A stretch of DNA of 64,000 nt from Streptomyces griseus. GTDB taxonomy: Bacteria > Bdellovibrionota > Bdellovibrionia > Bdellovibrionales > Bdellovibrionaceae. The stretch lies in contig CALQIT020000006.1 in NCBI GenBank assembly GCA_943330705.2, positions 1 through 64,000 of the forward strand. The letters are read 5' to 3'. Position numbers and translations under genes: made by a program. How positions within the stretch are numbered: the first letter of the stretch is position 1; each line of letters opens with the position of its first letter. Positions 47,794 through 55,191 of this stretch are shown here, piece by piece. Under the pieces are notes generated by a model that was not told the origin of the DNA, made no database searches, and was given only the letters and a program-made list of their open reading frames with translations.

Positions 47794-48240
47794 GTGGATA
47801 TAGAACAGAGCCAGCATCATGAGCATCATCATGATGCGTCCATGGCAAAGGCGCATGTCGTAGACAATGCGAAGAAGCCTTCATGTCACCATGATCATCA
47901 CGGGCAATTGGTCGAAGATTTTCGCAAACGATTTGGGATCTCTCTGGTTCTGACCTTACCGATTCTAATTCTATCTCCAATGGTTCAAGAATTCGTTGGC
48001 CTCGGAGAAAAGTTGCGATTCTCAGGGGATCAGTATTTGCTCTGGGCTTTTCAGTTACTTGTTTTAACTTGTTTTTTATCTTTCCGGGTGCCAATTTTCG
48101 AGGGGGAAAATTGGATGGGCAACTCTGTTGGGCGCAAGTATTTGAAGATCCTAGCCTTGAATTCCTTAGAAATACTGTTTCAATTTGATATATCTAGTAA
48201 TTTCAATAGTTTACAAATAAATATATGTAAATACATATAA
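47794..48240 (+). pseudogene. Truncated copper-type P-type ATPase (CopB N-terminus)
   Basis: The start is intact: AAGGAG six bases before GTG 47794, then a His-rich N-terminus (HHEHHHD, CHHDHHG) and the first membrane segments (FRKRFGISLVLTLPILILSP; YLLWAFQLLVLTC) typical of CopB. Homology stops near residue 98-104, at about 48090-48105, just before the att-like sequence at 48106. The remaining 45 codons are unrelated. The bulk of the ATPase, including DKTGT, is gone. This looks like a gene cut by an integration or deletion event. Confidence 0.7.
48106..48127 (+). repeat. att-like direct repeat, copy 1
   Basis: GAAAATTGGATGGG followed by CAACTCTG. It matches copy 3 at 51141 over 21 of 22 bases and copy 2 at 49686 over the first 14. 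It marks the point where the CopB fragment ends. Interpreted as an integrase attachment site remnant. Confidence 0.6.
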
Positions 48241-48273
48241 AATAGTTGATTTAATTTATGTAAATTTATATAA
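48222..48273. promoter_or_regulatory. Paired operators upstream of mobile mystery protein A
   Basis: TATATGTA and TACATATA form an exact palindrome around AA at 48222-48239. A related sequence (TTATGTAAATTTATATAA) lies at 48256-48273, 33 bases further on, about three helical turns. The second is 18 bases before the ATG of the HTH gene, so autoregulation by the HTH protein is likely. Confidence 0.6.
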
Positions 48274-48291
48274 TTTTCGAAGGGGGGTCGT

Positions 48292-48729
48292 ATGGCAAGT
48301 CATCCACTAGCACTTAAGCAAATAGAGACCCGATTTAGGGGCTTTGAGACCAGCTTATTTAAAGCTGAACAGGGCTGGATTCGTCAAATGAGAGAAGCGC
48401 TTGGTATGACACTCTCAAAACTTGGAAATGCTTGTGAGTTATCTACTTCATCAATTGCCCAAGCTGAGCGTCGTGAGGCGGAAGGAAAAGTAACTGTTGA
48501 AACTTTAAAAACAGCGGCAGAGGCAATGAACTGTGAGTTTGTATATATGTTTGTGCCTAAGTCTGAAATGGCCGCATTCATTGAAAGCAAAGCTTACGAA
48601 AAAGCAAAAAGGATTTTAACGAGTGCTGATCTTCATATGAGTTTAGAAGATCAAAAAGTTAAAGGTGCATTGGAGCCAAGAATTCAAAAATTGAAGAACA
48701 AGCTCATGGATGAGGGTAATGTGTGGTAG
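48292..48729 (+). CDS. Mobile mystery protein A (XRE-family HTH)
   Basis: A 145-residue DNA-binding protein, with a helix-turn-helix at about residues 32-75 (MTLSKLGNACELSTSSIAQAERREAEGKV). I recognise it as mobile mystery protein A (TIGR02612), which always sits before the Fic-family mobile mystery protein B. GAAGGGGGG precedes the ATG. It probably acts as the antitoxin and repressor of the pair. It overlaps the next gene by 7 bases. Confidence 0.82.
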   Translation: MASHPLALKQIETRFRGFETSLFKAEQGWIRQMREALGMTLSKLGNACELSTSSIAQAERREAEGKVTVETLKTAAEAMNCEFVYMFVPKSEMAAFIESKAYEKAKRILTSADLHMSLEDQKVKGALEPRIQKLKNKLMDEGNVW

Positions 48730-49331
48730 ATCGCATTGTCTTCAAAGATCGCGACGGAAGAACACCTTTACCTAATGAGTCGCTAAAAGATTTAGTGCCA
48801 AAGCTAAAGCACATCAAAATTGTCGCAGAATTAGATGAGGTCGAGGAAGAAAATATCATTGAAGGTCTGGTTTGGCTCGATGACTGCTCTGACCACGGCA
48901 TGGATTGGATGTTTTGGTTCAAGCTTCATAAAAAAATGTTTCAAAAGGTTTGGAAATGGGCAGGAGAATTTCGAAATCGTGAATTGGCAAATGAGGATTT
49001 CAATCATCCTGGCTATATCAAAGAAAATATCAAAAAATTAGAAGGAGATCTAAAATTTTGGCTAAGTGATGAAGCTAAAATGGATAAGAAGGAAGCAATG
49101 GCTCGGTTTCACGAGGCTTTGCTTACTATTCACCCCTTCTCAAATGGAAATGGACGCACTACTCGGATTCTTACTGAATACATTTGTAAAAAGAAGGGCA
49201 TCACCGTTCCAACTTGGGGGCAAGCGGTTAGAGGTAATGCGAAAATGCATCGGCAGACCTATATAAATTCGGTTTTGAAAGCAAGGCGTGAAGGTAATTT
49301 TTCTGAGTTGATCAAATTTATATTTGGATAG
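48723..49331 (+). CDS. Mobile mystery protein B (Fic/DOC family)
   Basis: A 202-residue Fic-domain protein with the complete catalytic motif HPFSNGNGRTTR at about residues 137-148, so AMP or related nucleotide transfer to a target protein is likely. WAGEFRNRELAN is a typical Fic flap-region motif. It matches mobile mystery protein B (TIGR02613). GTG start inside the end of the HTH gene. No inhibitory SxxxE(G/N) motif is obvious, so inhibition may come from protein A. Confidence 0.85.
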   Translation: MVDRIVFKDRDGRTPLPNESLKDLVPKLKHIKIVAELDEVEEENIIEGLVWLDDCSDHGMDWMFWFKLHKKMFQKVWKWAGEFRNRELANEDFNHPGYIKENIKKLEGDLKFWLSDEAKMDKKEAMARFHEALLTIHPFSNGNGRTTRILTEYICKKKGITVPTWGQAVRGNAKMHRQTYINSVLKARREGNFSELIKFIFG

Positions 49332-49548
49332 AAATGAAGCGGACGATGAAACTCCTTCCGGCACTCCAAGGAAGAGCAATCGCCGAAATTCGAGAAGGAT
49401 ATCCCCAACTCCAAAAGCACAGCCGCGATTATAAGTTTAACCAACATGTCATACATAAAGTCTCCTGCCAGTTCGGCCAAAGGTGGCCGCCGGAATGTTA
49501 AAAATAGTCCAATGTGGGGCTTCAGAAGGTCGATTTTTCGTGTCACCA

Positions 49549-49569
49549 CCATGTCACCACGGTGTCACC
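49549..49569. repeat. 21-bp inverted repeat, left copy
   Basis: The - strand here reads GGTGACACCGTGGTGACATGG. A near-identical sequence (19 of 21) occurs in the opposite orientation at 50372-50392, about 800 bases away. Both encode G-D-(T/M)-V-V-T in their - or + frame and may be remnants of recombinase gene ends. Contains its own internal GGTGACA repeats. Confidence 0.65.
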
Positions 49570-49632
49570 AAAATCGGAAATATATCGAAATTCACTGAAA
49601 GGCTGACCGAGTCGCTCTTTCTCTATTGAAAT

Positions 49633-49667
49633 AGGCCATCTATCGGGCCTTGTTTAACTTTTTTTTG
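49633..49667 (+). terminator. Weak terminator-like hairpin and T run
   Basis: AGGCC (49633-49637) pairs with GGCCT (49646-49650), followed by TAACTTTTTTTT. It lies in the 507-base gap 49332-49838. This gap otherwise contains no convincing gene, only the inverted-repeat copy and the second att-like copy. Confidence 0.35.
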
Positions 49668-49685
49668 GTATTCTAAAATCGAGAG

Positions 49686-49699
49686 GAAAATTGGATGGG
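49686..49699 (+). repeat. att-like direct repeat, copy 2
   Basis: GAAAATTGGATGGG, identical to the first 14 bases of copies 1 and 3. After an 8-base spacer it is followed by CCCATC, giving a GATGGG/CCCATC inverted repeat. It separates the Fic cassette from the HigA/BrnTA cassette. Confidence 0.55.
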
Positions 49700-49838
49700 G
49701 TAGCAAGCCCATCGTAAGTTACTGAAATCACTTTACTCAAGTCTGCGTCAGATTACAGCCAGCTCCAAAGTACTATTTTTGTCCAGTCATTAGGCAGCGT
49801 AGTCCGTTTAGAATTAGTGGTTGAAAATCTAAAACGGG

Positions 49839-50093
49839 TTATGCGGCGTGTTTGAAGGTAAACGACACATCCAGGGCGATGGCGATCTTTGCCAAGAAGT
49901 CGAGACTGACCTCAGAGACCAAGCCTGACTCCATCCTTGCGATCGCTGGTTGCTTGCTACCAACAAGAGTTGCCAATTGGGCCTGTGAAAATTTCTTTTT
50001 TGTGCGGGCTGCTTTGAGCTTTTCGATCTCTGACAAGCCAAGAGACTTTCCAAACTTGGTCGCATTCTTAAAGCGCACAGCTTGATTTTTCAT
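49839..50093 (-). CDS. XRE-family antitoxin-like protein (HigA type)
   Basis: An 84-residue protein with an HTH at about residues 34-60 (FSQAQLATLVGSKQPAIARMESG) followed by the LDFLAKIAIALDV helix. This is the arrangement of HigA/Xre antitoxins. Its ATG overlaps the stop of a remnant upstream frame (ATGA), as in toxin-first higBA operons. The toxin itself is broken, so this is an orphan antitoxin. Confidence 0.8.
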   Translation of the reverse strand: MKNQAVRFKNATKFGKSLGLSEIEKLKAARTKKKFSQAQLATLVGSKQPAIARMESGLVSEVSLDFLAKIAIALDVSFTFKHAA

Positions 50094-50263
50094 AGTCCCA
50101 AGCTCCTCATTCTTTGTTTCAACAGTTCCATCGTCTGTCGATCCATGGCTTCCCTCTTTTTAGTCGCCGCATGGATGACATAAAAGACGCGCACTCCTTT
50201 AGAAAGCATCGACGTGCAAAAGCTTGCTCTCAGATCGTGAAATCTAATCAGCGGCCGGCAGTC
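50090..50263 (-). pseudogene. Chimeric remnant: recombinase motif joined to a HigB/Gp49-like toxin tail
   Basis: A 57-codon frame with no start. Its first half, RFHDLRASFCTSMLSKGV, matches the HxxR motif region of tyrosine recombinases. Its second half, VFYVIHAATKKREAMDRQTM, looks like the C-terminus of a RelE/Gp49-type toxin, and it ends overlapping the antitoxin start. A stop lies two codons upstream. It appears to be two gene ends fused by deletion. Confidence 0.6.
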
Positions 50264-50371
50264 ACTTTCTCAAATCAAATTGGCCAGGGGCCTGGCTTTC
50301 TCTGTGATTTCAGTTACTTGTTTATGCGTTTTCTTTGGCCGCACAGCGCATCACCAAATATCATACAGGCT

Positions 50372-50392
50372 GGTGACACTGTGGTGACACGG
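50372..50392. repeat. 21-bp inverted repeat, right copy
   Basis: GGTGACACTGTGGTGACACGG on +, the inverted partner of 49549-49569 (19 of 21 identical). Together the pair encloses the orphan antitoxin and chimeric remnant. The 389-base gap 50094-50482 holds only the remnant, this repeat and the brnT promoter region. Confidence 0.65.
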
Positions 50393-50460
50393 GAATATGT
50401 CACCAGATCTAAAGGCGTCTCAATTTACGACGACCTAATAAATAACTGGGAGATTGTGCT

Positions 50461-50480
50461 ACAATATAGTACAATATAGT
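50461..50480 (+). repeat. Tandem 10-bp repeat before brnT
   Basis: ACAATATAGT occurs twice in a row, ending two bases before the brnT ATG. It contains -10-like ACAATAT elements and may be both promoter and operator for the toxin-antitoxin pair. Confidence 0.5.
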
Positions 50481-50482
50481 AG

Positions 50483-50764
50483 ATGAAGTTTACATGGGAC
50501 CCAAAGAAGGCAAAAACGAATCTGAAAAAGCATGGGGTTAGCTTCGAAGAGGCAGAATCTGTTCTTAGGCATCCAGATACTCTGATCGTCTTTGACGACG
50601 AAAATAGCTCGGATGTCGAGGACCGTTTCCAGTCACTTGGGATTTCCATCAAATTGAAAGTCCTTGTCGTCATCCACGGCGAACGGGACGGCAAAGAAAA
50701 CCGGATTATTAGCGCAAGAAAAGCTGAAAAGCATGAGGTGAAAAGATGGCAAGAAAGAAAGTGA
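50483..50764 (+). CDS. brnT: BrnT-family RNase toxin
   Basis: A 93-residue BrnT toxin, a RelE-like ribonuclease. FTWDPKKAKTNLKKHGVSFEEA at the N-terminus, the VFDD segment and the C-terminal RIISARKAEKHEVKRW are family signatures. It overlaps brnA by 19 bases, so the pair is translationally coupled. In known BrnTA systems the toxin gene is first and the complex represses its own promoter. Confidence 0.88.
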   Translation: MKFTWDPKKAKTNLKKHGVSFEEAESVLRHPDTLIVFDDENSSDVEDRFQSLGISIKLKVLVVIHGERDGKENRIISARKAEKHEVKRWQERK

Positions 50765-51099
50765 ATTCAGAAGATGATTTGATCAATGAACCTTTCGACT
50801 TCGAAAAGGCCGTCAAGGTTGGCCCTGGTGGACTCACTAAAGAGGTTCTCCTGAAGGCAAAGGCCAAAGCTAAGTCAGTCGATGAGATGAGAGCCAACAA
50901 GGTTCTTAAGTCTGTACGCTATGATGAGGACCTCCTGGTTGAAATTCAGAAGGTTGCTGATGAAGAGGGAATCCCTTATCAGACTCTCATGAATAGCCTT
51001 CTGAAGACTGGCCTGAAGGTTCGTCGTAAGGGGAGCGGGATAGATATTATCGAGCGCCTTGAGCGCATAGAGAAAAAGCTTTTTGCAAAAATAGGATAG
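50746..51099 (+). CDS. brnA: BrnA-like / CopG-type antitoxin
   Basis: A 117-residue antitoxin. The C-terminal half holds the ribbon-helix-helix region (VLKSVRYDEDLLVEIQKVADEEGIPYQTLMNSLLKTGL). The N-terminal half should bind the toxin. It is longer than common BrnA (around 80-100) because of a Lys/Ala linker near residues 38-50. Its overlap with brnT supports the pair. Confidence 0.82.
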   Translation: MARKKVNSEDDLINEPFDFEKAVKVGPGGLTKEVLLKAKAKAKSVDEMRANKVLKSVRYDEDLLVEIQKVADEEGIPYQTLMNSLLKTGLKVRRKGSGIDIIERLERIEKKLFAKIG

Positions 51100-51140
51100 G
51101 ACATTTGTCCAAGGCTCAAACAAAAATCACCTTGACGCGA

Positions 51141-51163
51141 GAAAATTGGATGGGTAACTCTGG
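51141..51163 (+). repeat. att-like direct repeat, copy 3, beside the integrase
   Basis: GAAAATTGGATGGG followed by TAACTCTGG, nearly identical to copy 1. It is followed by GTTAACCCATC, which forms an imperfect inverted repeat with GATGGGTAAC, as expected for a tyrosine-recombinase core. The integrase stop is 70 bases away, a usual att position. Confidence 0.65.
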
Positions 51164-51233
51164 TCTAGGTTAACCCATCGATTTCTCATCGAAATCAGCA
51201 CCCATGCTACCAATTGCTACCAGACCAGTCAAG

Positions 51234-52328
51234 CTACCTGCGCTTAAGCTCAACTACGTTGTCGAGCCTTTCCTCTATGACTGGAACCTCAATATTGAGG
51301 CTTTCAGTCGCTCCCTCGATGTCTTTCCCCGAAAGCCTTAAATAGCCTTGGGTCGTTTTCAAGGAAGAGTGGCCAACAATGGCCATCACTTTAGAAAGGG
51401 GAACTCCGTTGTTAAGCATTTGCGTTATGAACGTAGCTCGGAGGTCATGGAACTTCACCTGTGTGATGCCGATTTCCTCGCAGAAGCTTTTTAAGATCTT
51501 TGCTTGGTCTCCTTGGTCCCACTCCCAAAGTCTTGGAAGTACAAACGCAGAGTCCTTTGCATGCTTAATCTTTAACTCCTCAAGAAACTTTCGACACTCA
51601 CCTGAAATTGGATAAATCCGATTCTTTGCCGTCTTGGTTGGTCCCTCGCCATTCAGGCGGGTCCATGCCTTACTGATGTTTATCTTGCCTGTGACAAGAT
51701 CCACATCGGTCCACTTTAGGCTATAAAGTTCTCCTGAGCGCATTCCCGTCAGAAGTGCCAGCGTCCAATGCGGAAAGAATCTGTGGTCTGTTCGTTTTGC
51801 TTCACGAAGCAAGATCTCAATTTCATTTTTATTGAGGATTGCTTGATTAGCCTCAGCACATCTTACTCTGATTCCAACCGCCGGATTGCGGACGATTAAA
51901 CCTTCTTCAATTGCAATGTTAAAAATACGCTTTGCAATCTTGATGAGTCCACGCTTGGTGTAGCTTGAGGTCTGTGCAGCAGACTCAAACACAGCTGCAT
52001 GAACATCACTGGGTTTAATCTCATCAATGAACTTGTCATTCCAGACGGGGTTAAACCACTTATTGAGGCAGTGTTTGTAGTTGAAGTAGGTCGAAGTCCT
52101 ATATTCAATTCGGTACTTTTCTAGTACGTGCACAATCCACTGCTTCCAGGTCACCTTCGTTTTGTGACCTTCTAACTCCATCAGAATCTCAAGTTCAGCT
52201 TTGCGCGCTTCGCGTTCATTGTTGAACCAACGTTTCCTGCGCATTTTCTGACGACCAGATTTATCTCTTACTTTAACTATGACTTCATACTTGGTCTTGC
52301 CATTTTCGAATACCTTCTTAATTGCCAT
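51234..52328 (-). CDS. int: Tyrosine recombinase (element integrase)
   Basis: 364 residues. An N-terminal Arm/AP2-like part (YEVIVKVRDKSGRQKMRRKRWFN) is followed by an SAM-like core-binding domain and the catalytic domain. Catalytic residues are visible: R in LLTGMRSGELYSL, H-x-x-R in KFHDLRATFITQML, H in IVGHSSLKTTQGY and the Tyr itself. All active-site residues are intact. It is followed by the att-like copy 3 and preceded, 3 bases apart, by an excisionase-like gene. Confidence 0.92.
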   Translation of the reverse strand: MAIKKVFENGKTKYEVIVKVRDKSGRQKMRRKRWFNNEREARKAELEILMELEGHKTKVTWKQWIVHVLEKYRIEYRTSTYFNYKHCLNKWFNPVWNDKFIDEIKPSDVHAAVFESAAQTSSYTKRGLIKIAKRIFNIAIEEGLIVRNPAVGIRVRCAEANQAILNKNEIEILLREAKRTDHRFFPHWTLALLTGMRSGELYSLKWTDVDLVTGKINISKAWTRLNGEGPTKTAKNRIYPISGECRKFLEELKIKHAKDSAFVLPRLWEWDQGDQAKILKSFCEEIGITQVKFHDLRATFITQMLNNGVPLSKVMAIVGHSSLKTTQGYLRLSGKDIEGATESLNIEVPVIEERLDNVVELKRR

Positions 52329-52331
52329 CGC

Positions 52332-52598
52332 TTACTCCTCTCGTTGCAAACGAAAGTGAGATTGCAGATCACAAACATTGAATCGAAGGTATTTGCCGAA
52401 ATATCGACACTCAATTTCACCTCTGCATTTTCGAATTCGAAGAGCATTTGGCGAGATCCCGAGCATCGAAGCTGCGACCTTCGTAGAAGCCCACATGGGT
52501 ACTATTTGATTTTCAAAGAACTTTGTATCAGTCTCTAAATCTATCCTTCTTCTTTCCTCTGTTCCATTCCTATCTCTTCCTATATTTCCCTGTGTCAT
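52332..52598 (-). CDS. Excisionase-like small HTH protein
   Basis: The region MWASTKVAASMLGISPNALRIRKCRG is a MerR/Xis-type (HTH_17) winged helix, common in excisionases that bend DNA at att sites. The ATG at 52598 gives 88 residues; a longer reading from 52670 would run into the nested inverted repeat, and a shorter one starts at 52496. It is directly before the integrase, which supports the excisionase role. Confidence 0.7.
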   Translation of the reverse strand: MTQGNIGRDRNGTEERRRIDLETDTKFFENQIVPMWASTKVAASMLGISPNALRIRKCRGEIECRYFGKYLRFNVCDLQSHFRLQREE

Positions 52599-52623
52599 CC
52601 TTATCTCTATTCTATTAACACAT

Positions 52624-52739
52624 ACACCACCCGCCGCCGTTAACCCGTCTTCCTGACCACTTTCAAACATAAAACATCGCTAGATGTTGTTTGGGAGTGG
52701 TCAGGAAGCGCCAGAGGGGAAATGAGCGGCGGGTGGTGT
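52624..52739. other. Nested inverted repeats, candidate origin of transfer (oriT) or replication
   Basis: Three inverted repeats are nested around one centre. Outer arms ACACCACCCGCCGC at 52624-52637 and its complement at 52726-52739 are exact (14 bp). Middle arms at 52649-52669 and 52688-52708 match at 19 of 21. An inner palindrome AACATC/GATGTT spans 52673-52688. It lies between the excisionase-like gene and the Replic_Relax-like gene, in 149 bases with no other gene, the place expected for a relaxosome site. Which strand is nicked, if any, cannot be told. Confidence 0.65.
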
Positions 52740-52819
52740 GAGCTAATTGTCTGTTTCGCCAGAGGAAAAGAAGTTTATTTGGTGGCGAAATATTTGAGTA
52801 GATCCATATAGAGGGCTAA

Positions 52820-53662
52820 TTAAATTTCGAACTGAGCATCTCGTCGCAAAGTGCGTTTCGTTTTTCGTAATTGCAGGCACCAATCAATGAAGTTCACCGC
52901 CTGACCTTTTGCATTGAAGAGGCGATTTAGCTCGGGGCCGCCGCCAGCCATAGAGTCAGAAAAAAGAAAGAAGTGTTCACCGTAGTGTCCAATACGTAGG
53001 GCTTGTTCCGCCAATTTTTTTTCATACAACATCCTGATTGTTTCCGAAAGCCTGCCAGAGTCGCAAATGTAAATCAGTCCATCAATGCGGGTTCCCATCA
53101 GGTATTTTCTTAGCTTTCGCATGATGCGCCGATCTGATTTACGCGTGCGCTCAATTTCAAATGCGATGGAGATTGCCTCATGTTCTTCTGACTTTGGAAA
53201 AATAAGCAGCAGGTCCGGCAGCAAATCAAAATCTTGCTCTTTAACCTGCAATATATTTTTTGCGATTTCATAACTTCCTATAGAGTCTTCTCGAATAATC
53301 TGAACGTCAGGATAGATCCGTTTAATAGCGTGAGCCCAGAATTCACACCACTGATTGTGGGCCCAGTCTTGTTTTCGTAGAAGTGGATGGGTGATTTCAT
53401 CGGGGCCTATACTTAATCTCTCAGCAATCTCCCGTCTGCTTGGGAGGGCCTGCGAAGTCTGATAATAAGTAGTTTGAGGTCCCAAGCAGACGCCATCAAT
53501 AAGGCCTCGTTTCTTTAGCATTGCCAAAGACTGGCGAAGATTTGTTTTAGGCATTGGATGGGATGTCATCCTCTGAAGAAGATCAATGGTGATCGGTCCA
53601 TGATCTTTTATGATTTGGAGTAGCTGAGTCGATAGGTTTGGTTTGCACAAACTGGCTGGCAT
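52820..53662 (-). CDS. Replic_Relax-family (replication-relaxation) protein
   Basis: 280 residues. A winged-helix N-terminus (about 10-70) is followed by a nuclease-like core with LLPDLLLIF at about 145 and AISIAFEIERTRKSDRRI at about 163-180, a D...ExE pattern. It resembles the replication-relaxation family found on plasmids and conjugative elements. It is next to the nested inverted repeat and could bind or process it. No canonical relaxase signature (HUH histidines) is present. Confidence 0.6.
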   Translation of the reverse strand: MPASLCKPNLSTQLLQIIKDHGPITIDLLQRMTSHPMPKTNLRQSLAMLKKRGLIDGVCLGPQTTYYQTSQALPSRREIAERLSIGPDEITHPLLRKQDWAHNQWCEFWAHAIKRIYPDVQIIREDSIGSYEIAKNILQVKEQDFDLLPDLLLIFPKSEEHEAISIAFEIERTRKSDRRIMRKLRKYLMGTRIDGLIYICDSGRLSETIRMLYEKKLAEQALRIGHYGEHFFLFSDSMAGGGPELNRLFNAKGQAVNFIDWCLQLRKTKRTLRRDAQFEI

Positions 53663-53979
53663 TATTCAGCTCCTTCAAATGACAGATTGGAAGGCTTTTG
53701 CATTTTTCTTGTAGTTTTTGATTTTAGGTCCATCAGTGCTTTGATGGCAGATTCGATATCGATTTCCTTTTGAGAAGCCATCAAACGCAGAGATTTTCGA
53801 ATATTGGTATGTTTTGCCTGGAGTAGTTTTATGTCAATTTTTGAATTGAGTACGATTTCATTGATAATATCCGAATAATTTATGGAGCCATTAATGAAAC
53901 CATCGTTGCAATCCTTCAACGAGGTTTCAATGGCAGCCCATGCCTCATCGCTTAAGATAACTTGCAGTTTTCTTTTCAT
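53662..53979 (-). CDS. Small relaxosome-accessory-like protein
   Basis: 105 residues. LQVILSDEAWAAIETSLKD and the helix around INYSDIINEIVLNS suggest a ribbon-helix-helix or MobC-like DNA-binding fold, then a second helical region. Its stop overlaps the start of the Replic_Relax-like gene by one base and its start overlaps the lipoprotein stop by one base, so all three are coupled. Function inferred from position only. Confidence 0.5.
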   Translation of the reverse strand: MKRKLQVILSDEAWAAIETSLKDCNDGFINGSINYSDIINEIVLNSKIDIKLLQAKHTNIRKSLRLMASQKEIDIESAIKALMDLKSKTTRKMQKPSNLSFEGAE

Positions 53980-54317
53980 TAGTGACCTCTCTTCTGTTGT
54001 TTAGGTTGAGGAAATACAAATGGGCTGGGCGGCAGATCCCCGAAGTAGATTTCCGTTTGGCGAGAACTCTCTTCTCGATCCTCTATGACTTTTTGATGGA
54101 TAAAGTAGGATGAAATTAATCCCACAGCTAAGCCAATGCTTGCACCGGTGCCAAGCTCCTGCGAGGGAGGCGGACTGCCATGTGCTTCATGTCCTGCATA
54201 CATGGCAGCAGCACCAGCCAGTGCCCCGGCCGCTGCGCCGAACTTTAGCGATTGATCTAGTGTGCTGCACGAGACCATCAGAGCCAGCAATGGACTCAGT
54301 AAAATTACTCTTTTCAT
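53979..54317 (-). CDS. Glycine-zipper lipoprotein (VirB7/TraT-like position)
   Basis: 112 residues with a lipobox (LLALMVSC, Cys17). A Gly/Ala-rich hydrophobic region (GAAAGALAGAAAMYAG) and a second (TGASIGLAVGLISS) look like glycine zippers. A Pro/Gln-rich C-terminus follows. Small outer-membrane lipoproteins of this kind stabilise secretion-system pores or mediate entry exclusion; which applies is not clear. Confidence 0.6.
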   Translation of the reverse strand: MKRVILLSPLLALMVSCSTLDQSLKFGAAAGALAGAAAMYAGHEAHGSPPPSQELGTGASIGLAVGLISSYFIHQKVIEDREESSRQTEIYFGDLPPSPFVFPQPKQQKRGH

Positions 54318-54414
54318 TTTTCCTCCTGTTTACAGTTTCAGTGGAGGACGGGATTAGTGGTGGGGTTGAGTGGAGTTCAATTGCTTTTCTGTGAATCACA
54401 AAACAAATTAAGGT

Positions 54415-55191
54415 CTAGATTTGCCCAACGATATGGAGTCCGGAGTCTTCACGAGGCGATTCTTCCAGAATCAGGATAGCTTTGTCTTTCAAGCTAACGT
54501 CATCGAAACCGAAGAGATCGAAGTCTTTATCTGCTGTAATTAGAAGATTAAGGGAACATGCTTTGAATAAGTTTATAATCATAGCGTCGGGTCCGCGCAT
54601 GCCAAGTTCGCCCATTGTTTGTACCATATCTCGCCAGTGAAGAGGATTTGGTACCAAACTTGAGGTCTGGCCCTCCATCACTTCAATAAAGTAAAGGCCG
54701 AGATCATCCTCTAGAATTGTCCATTCGTTAATAAGCATTTGTCCGGCGTATTTTGAACAGAAATTAAGCCAGCCCGCAGGGCCAGCAACTTCCTCTAGTT
54801 TCCTTCGAAGTTTCTTGAGTTGATTTTCCCCAATTTTAAAGGACTGCTTTTGCCTTTTTGCAGCGGTGTCTTCATCTCTTATCTTTTTAAGATAGTCATA
54901 AAGCGATTTGTGAGCTGATTGTGGGTTCATTGCAGAAAAAATTGAAATCGCACCCAGTGTAAGCTGCTTTCTAAATACGAGATCCACAAATTCCATTCGA
55001 CCTATTACGTTGGTGTGGATCGATATATTGTTTTCCTCAAGGATGATGGAGGTCTCGAGTGCCTGTTTATATACGCGGTCATCAGTGTATGAAGAACCAT
55101 AGAGAAAGCCTGTATCGGCCAGACAGCCATCGCTGCAGTCTTCCTGAGCGATGAATTCCTTCAGTTGATCTATCCCCCTTAGAATCTTCAT
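54415..55191 (-). CDS. PIN-domain protein with a large insertion
   Basis: 258 residues. The acidic residues of a PIN nuclease are in order: D26 (CLADTGFLYGSS), E67 (IGRMEFVDL), D202 (RGPDAMIINLF) and D221/D224 (LLITADKDFDLFG). A helical insertion of about 100 residues (about 85-190) separates the second and third acidic residues, unlike the ~130-residue VapC toxins. Its ATG overlaps the stop of a 57-residue gene. It is inserted within the conjugation gene cluster as probable cargo. Confidence 0.6.
   Translation of the reverse strand: MKILRGIDQLKEFIAQEDCSDGCLADTGFLYGSSYTDDRVYKQALETSIILEENNISIHTNVIGRMEFVDLVFRKQLTLGAISIFSAMNPQSAHKSLYDYLKKIRDEDTAAKRQKQSFKIGENQLKKLRRKLEEVAGPAGWLNFCSKYAGQMLINEWTILEDDLGLYFIEVMEGQTSSLVPNPLHWRDMVQTMGELGMRGPDAMIINLFKACSLNLLITADKDFDLFGFDDVSLKDKAILILEESPREDSGLHIVGQI

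Noticed and set aside
47678-48094. 138-residue gene on -
   Set aside because: It is antisense to the His-rich CopB N-terminus, which has a proper ribosome-binding site and recognisable membrane segments.
49259-49552. 97-residue gene on - overlapping the Fic gene
   Set aside because: It overlaps the end of an intact Fic gene antisense and shows no domain; at most its first residues preserve a recombinase-tail remnant.
53554-53562. Fourth att-like copy (TTGGATGGG)
   Set aside because: Only nine bases match and it lies inside the Replic_Relax-like coding sequence; likely chance.
54110-54394. 94-residue + strand gene
   Set aside because: It is an antisense shadow of the glycine-zipper lipoprotein gene with no independent support.
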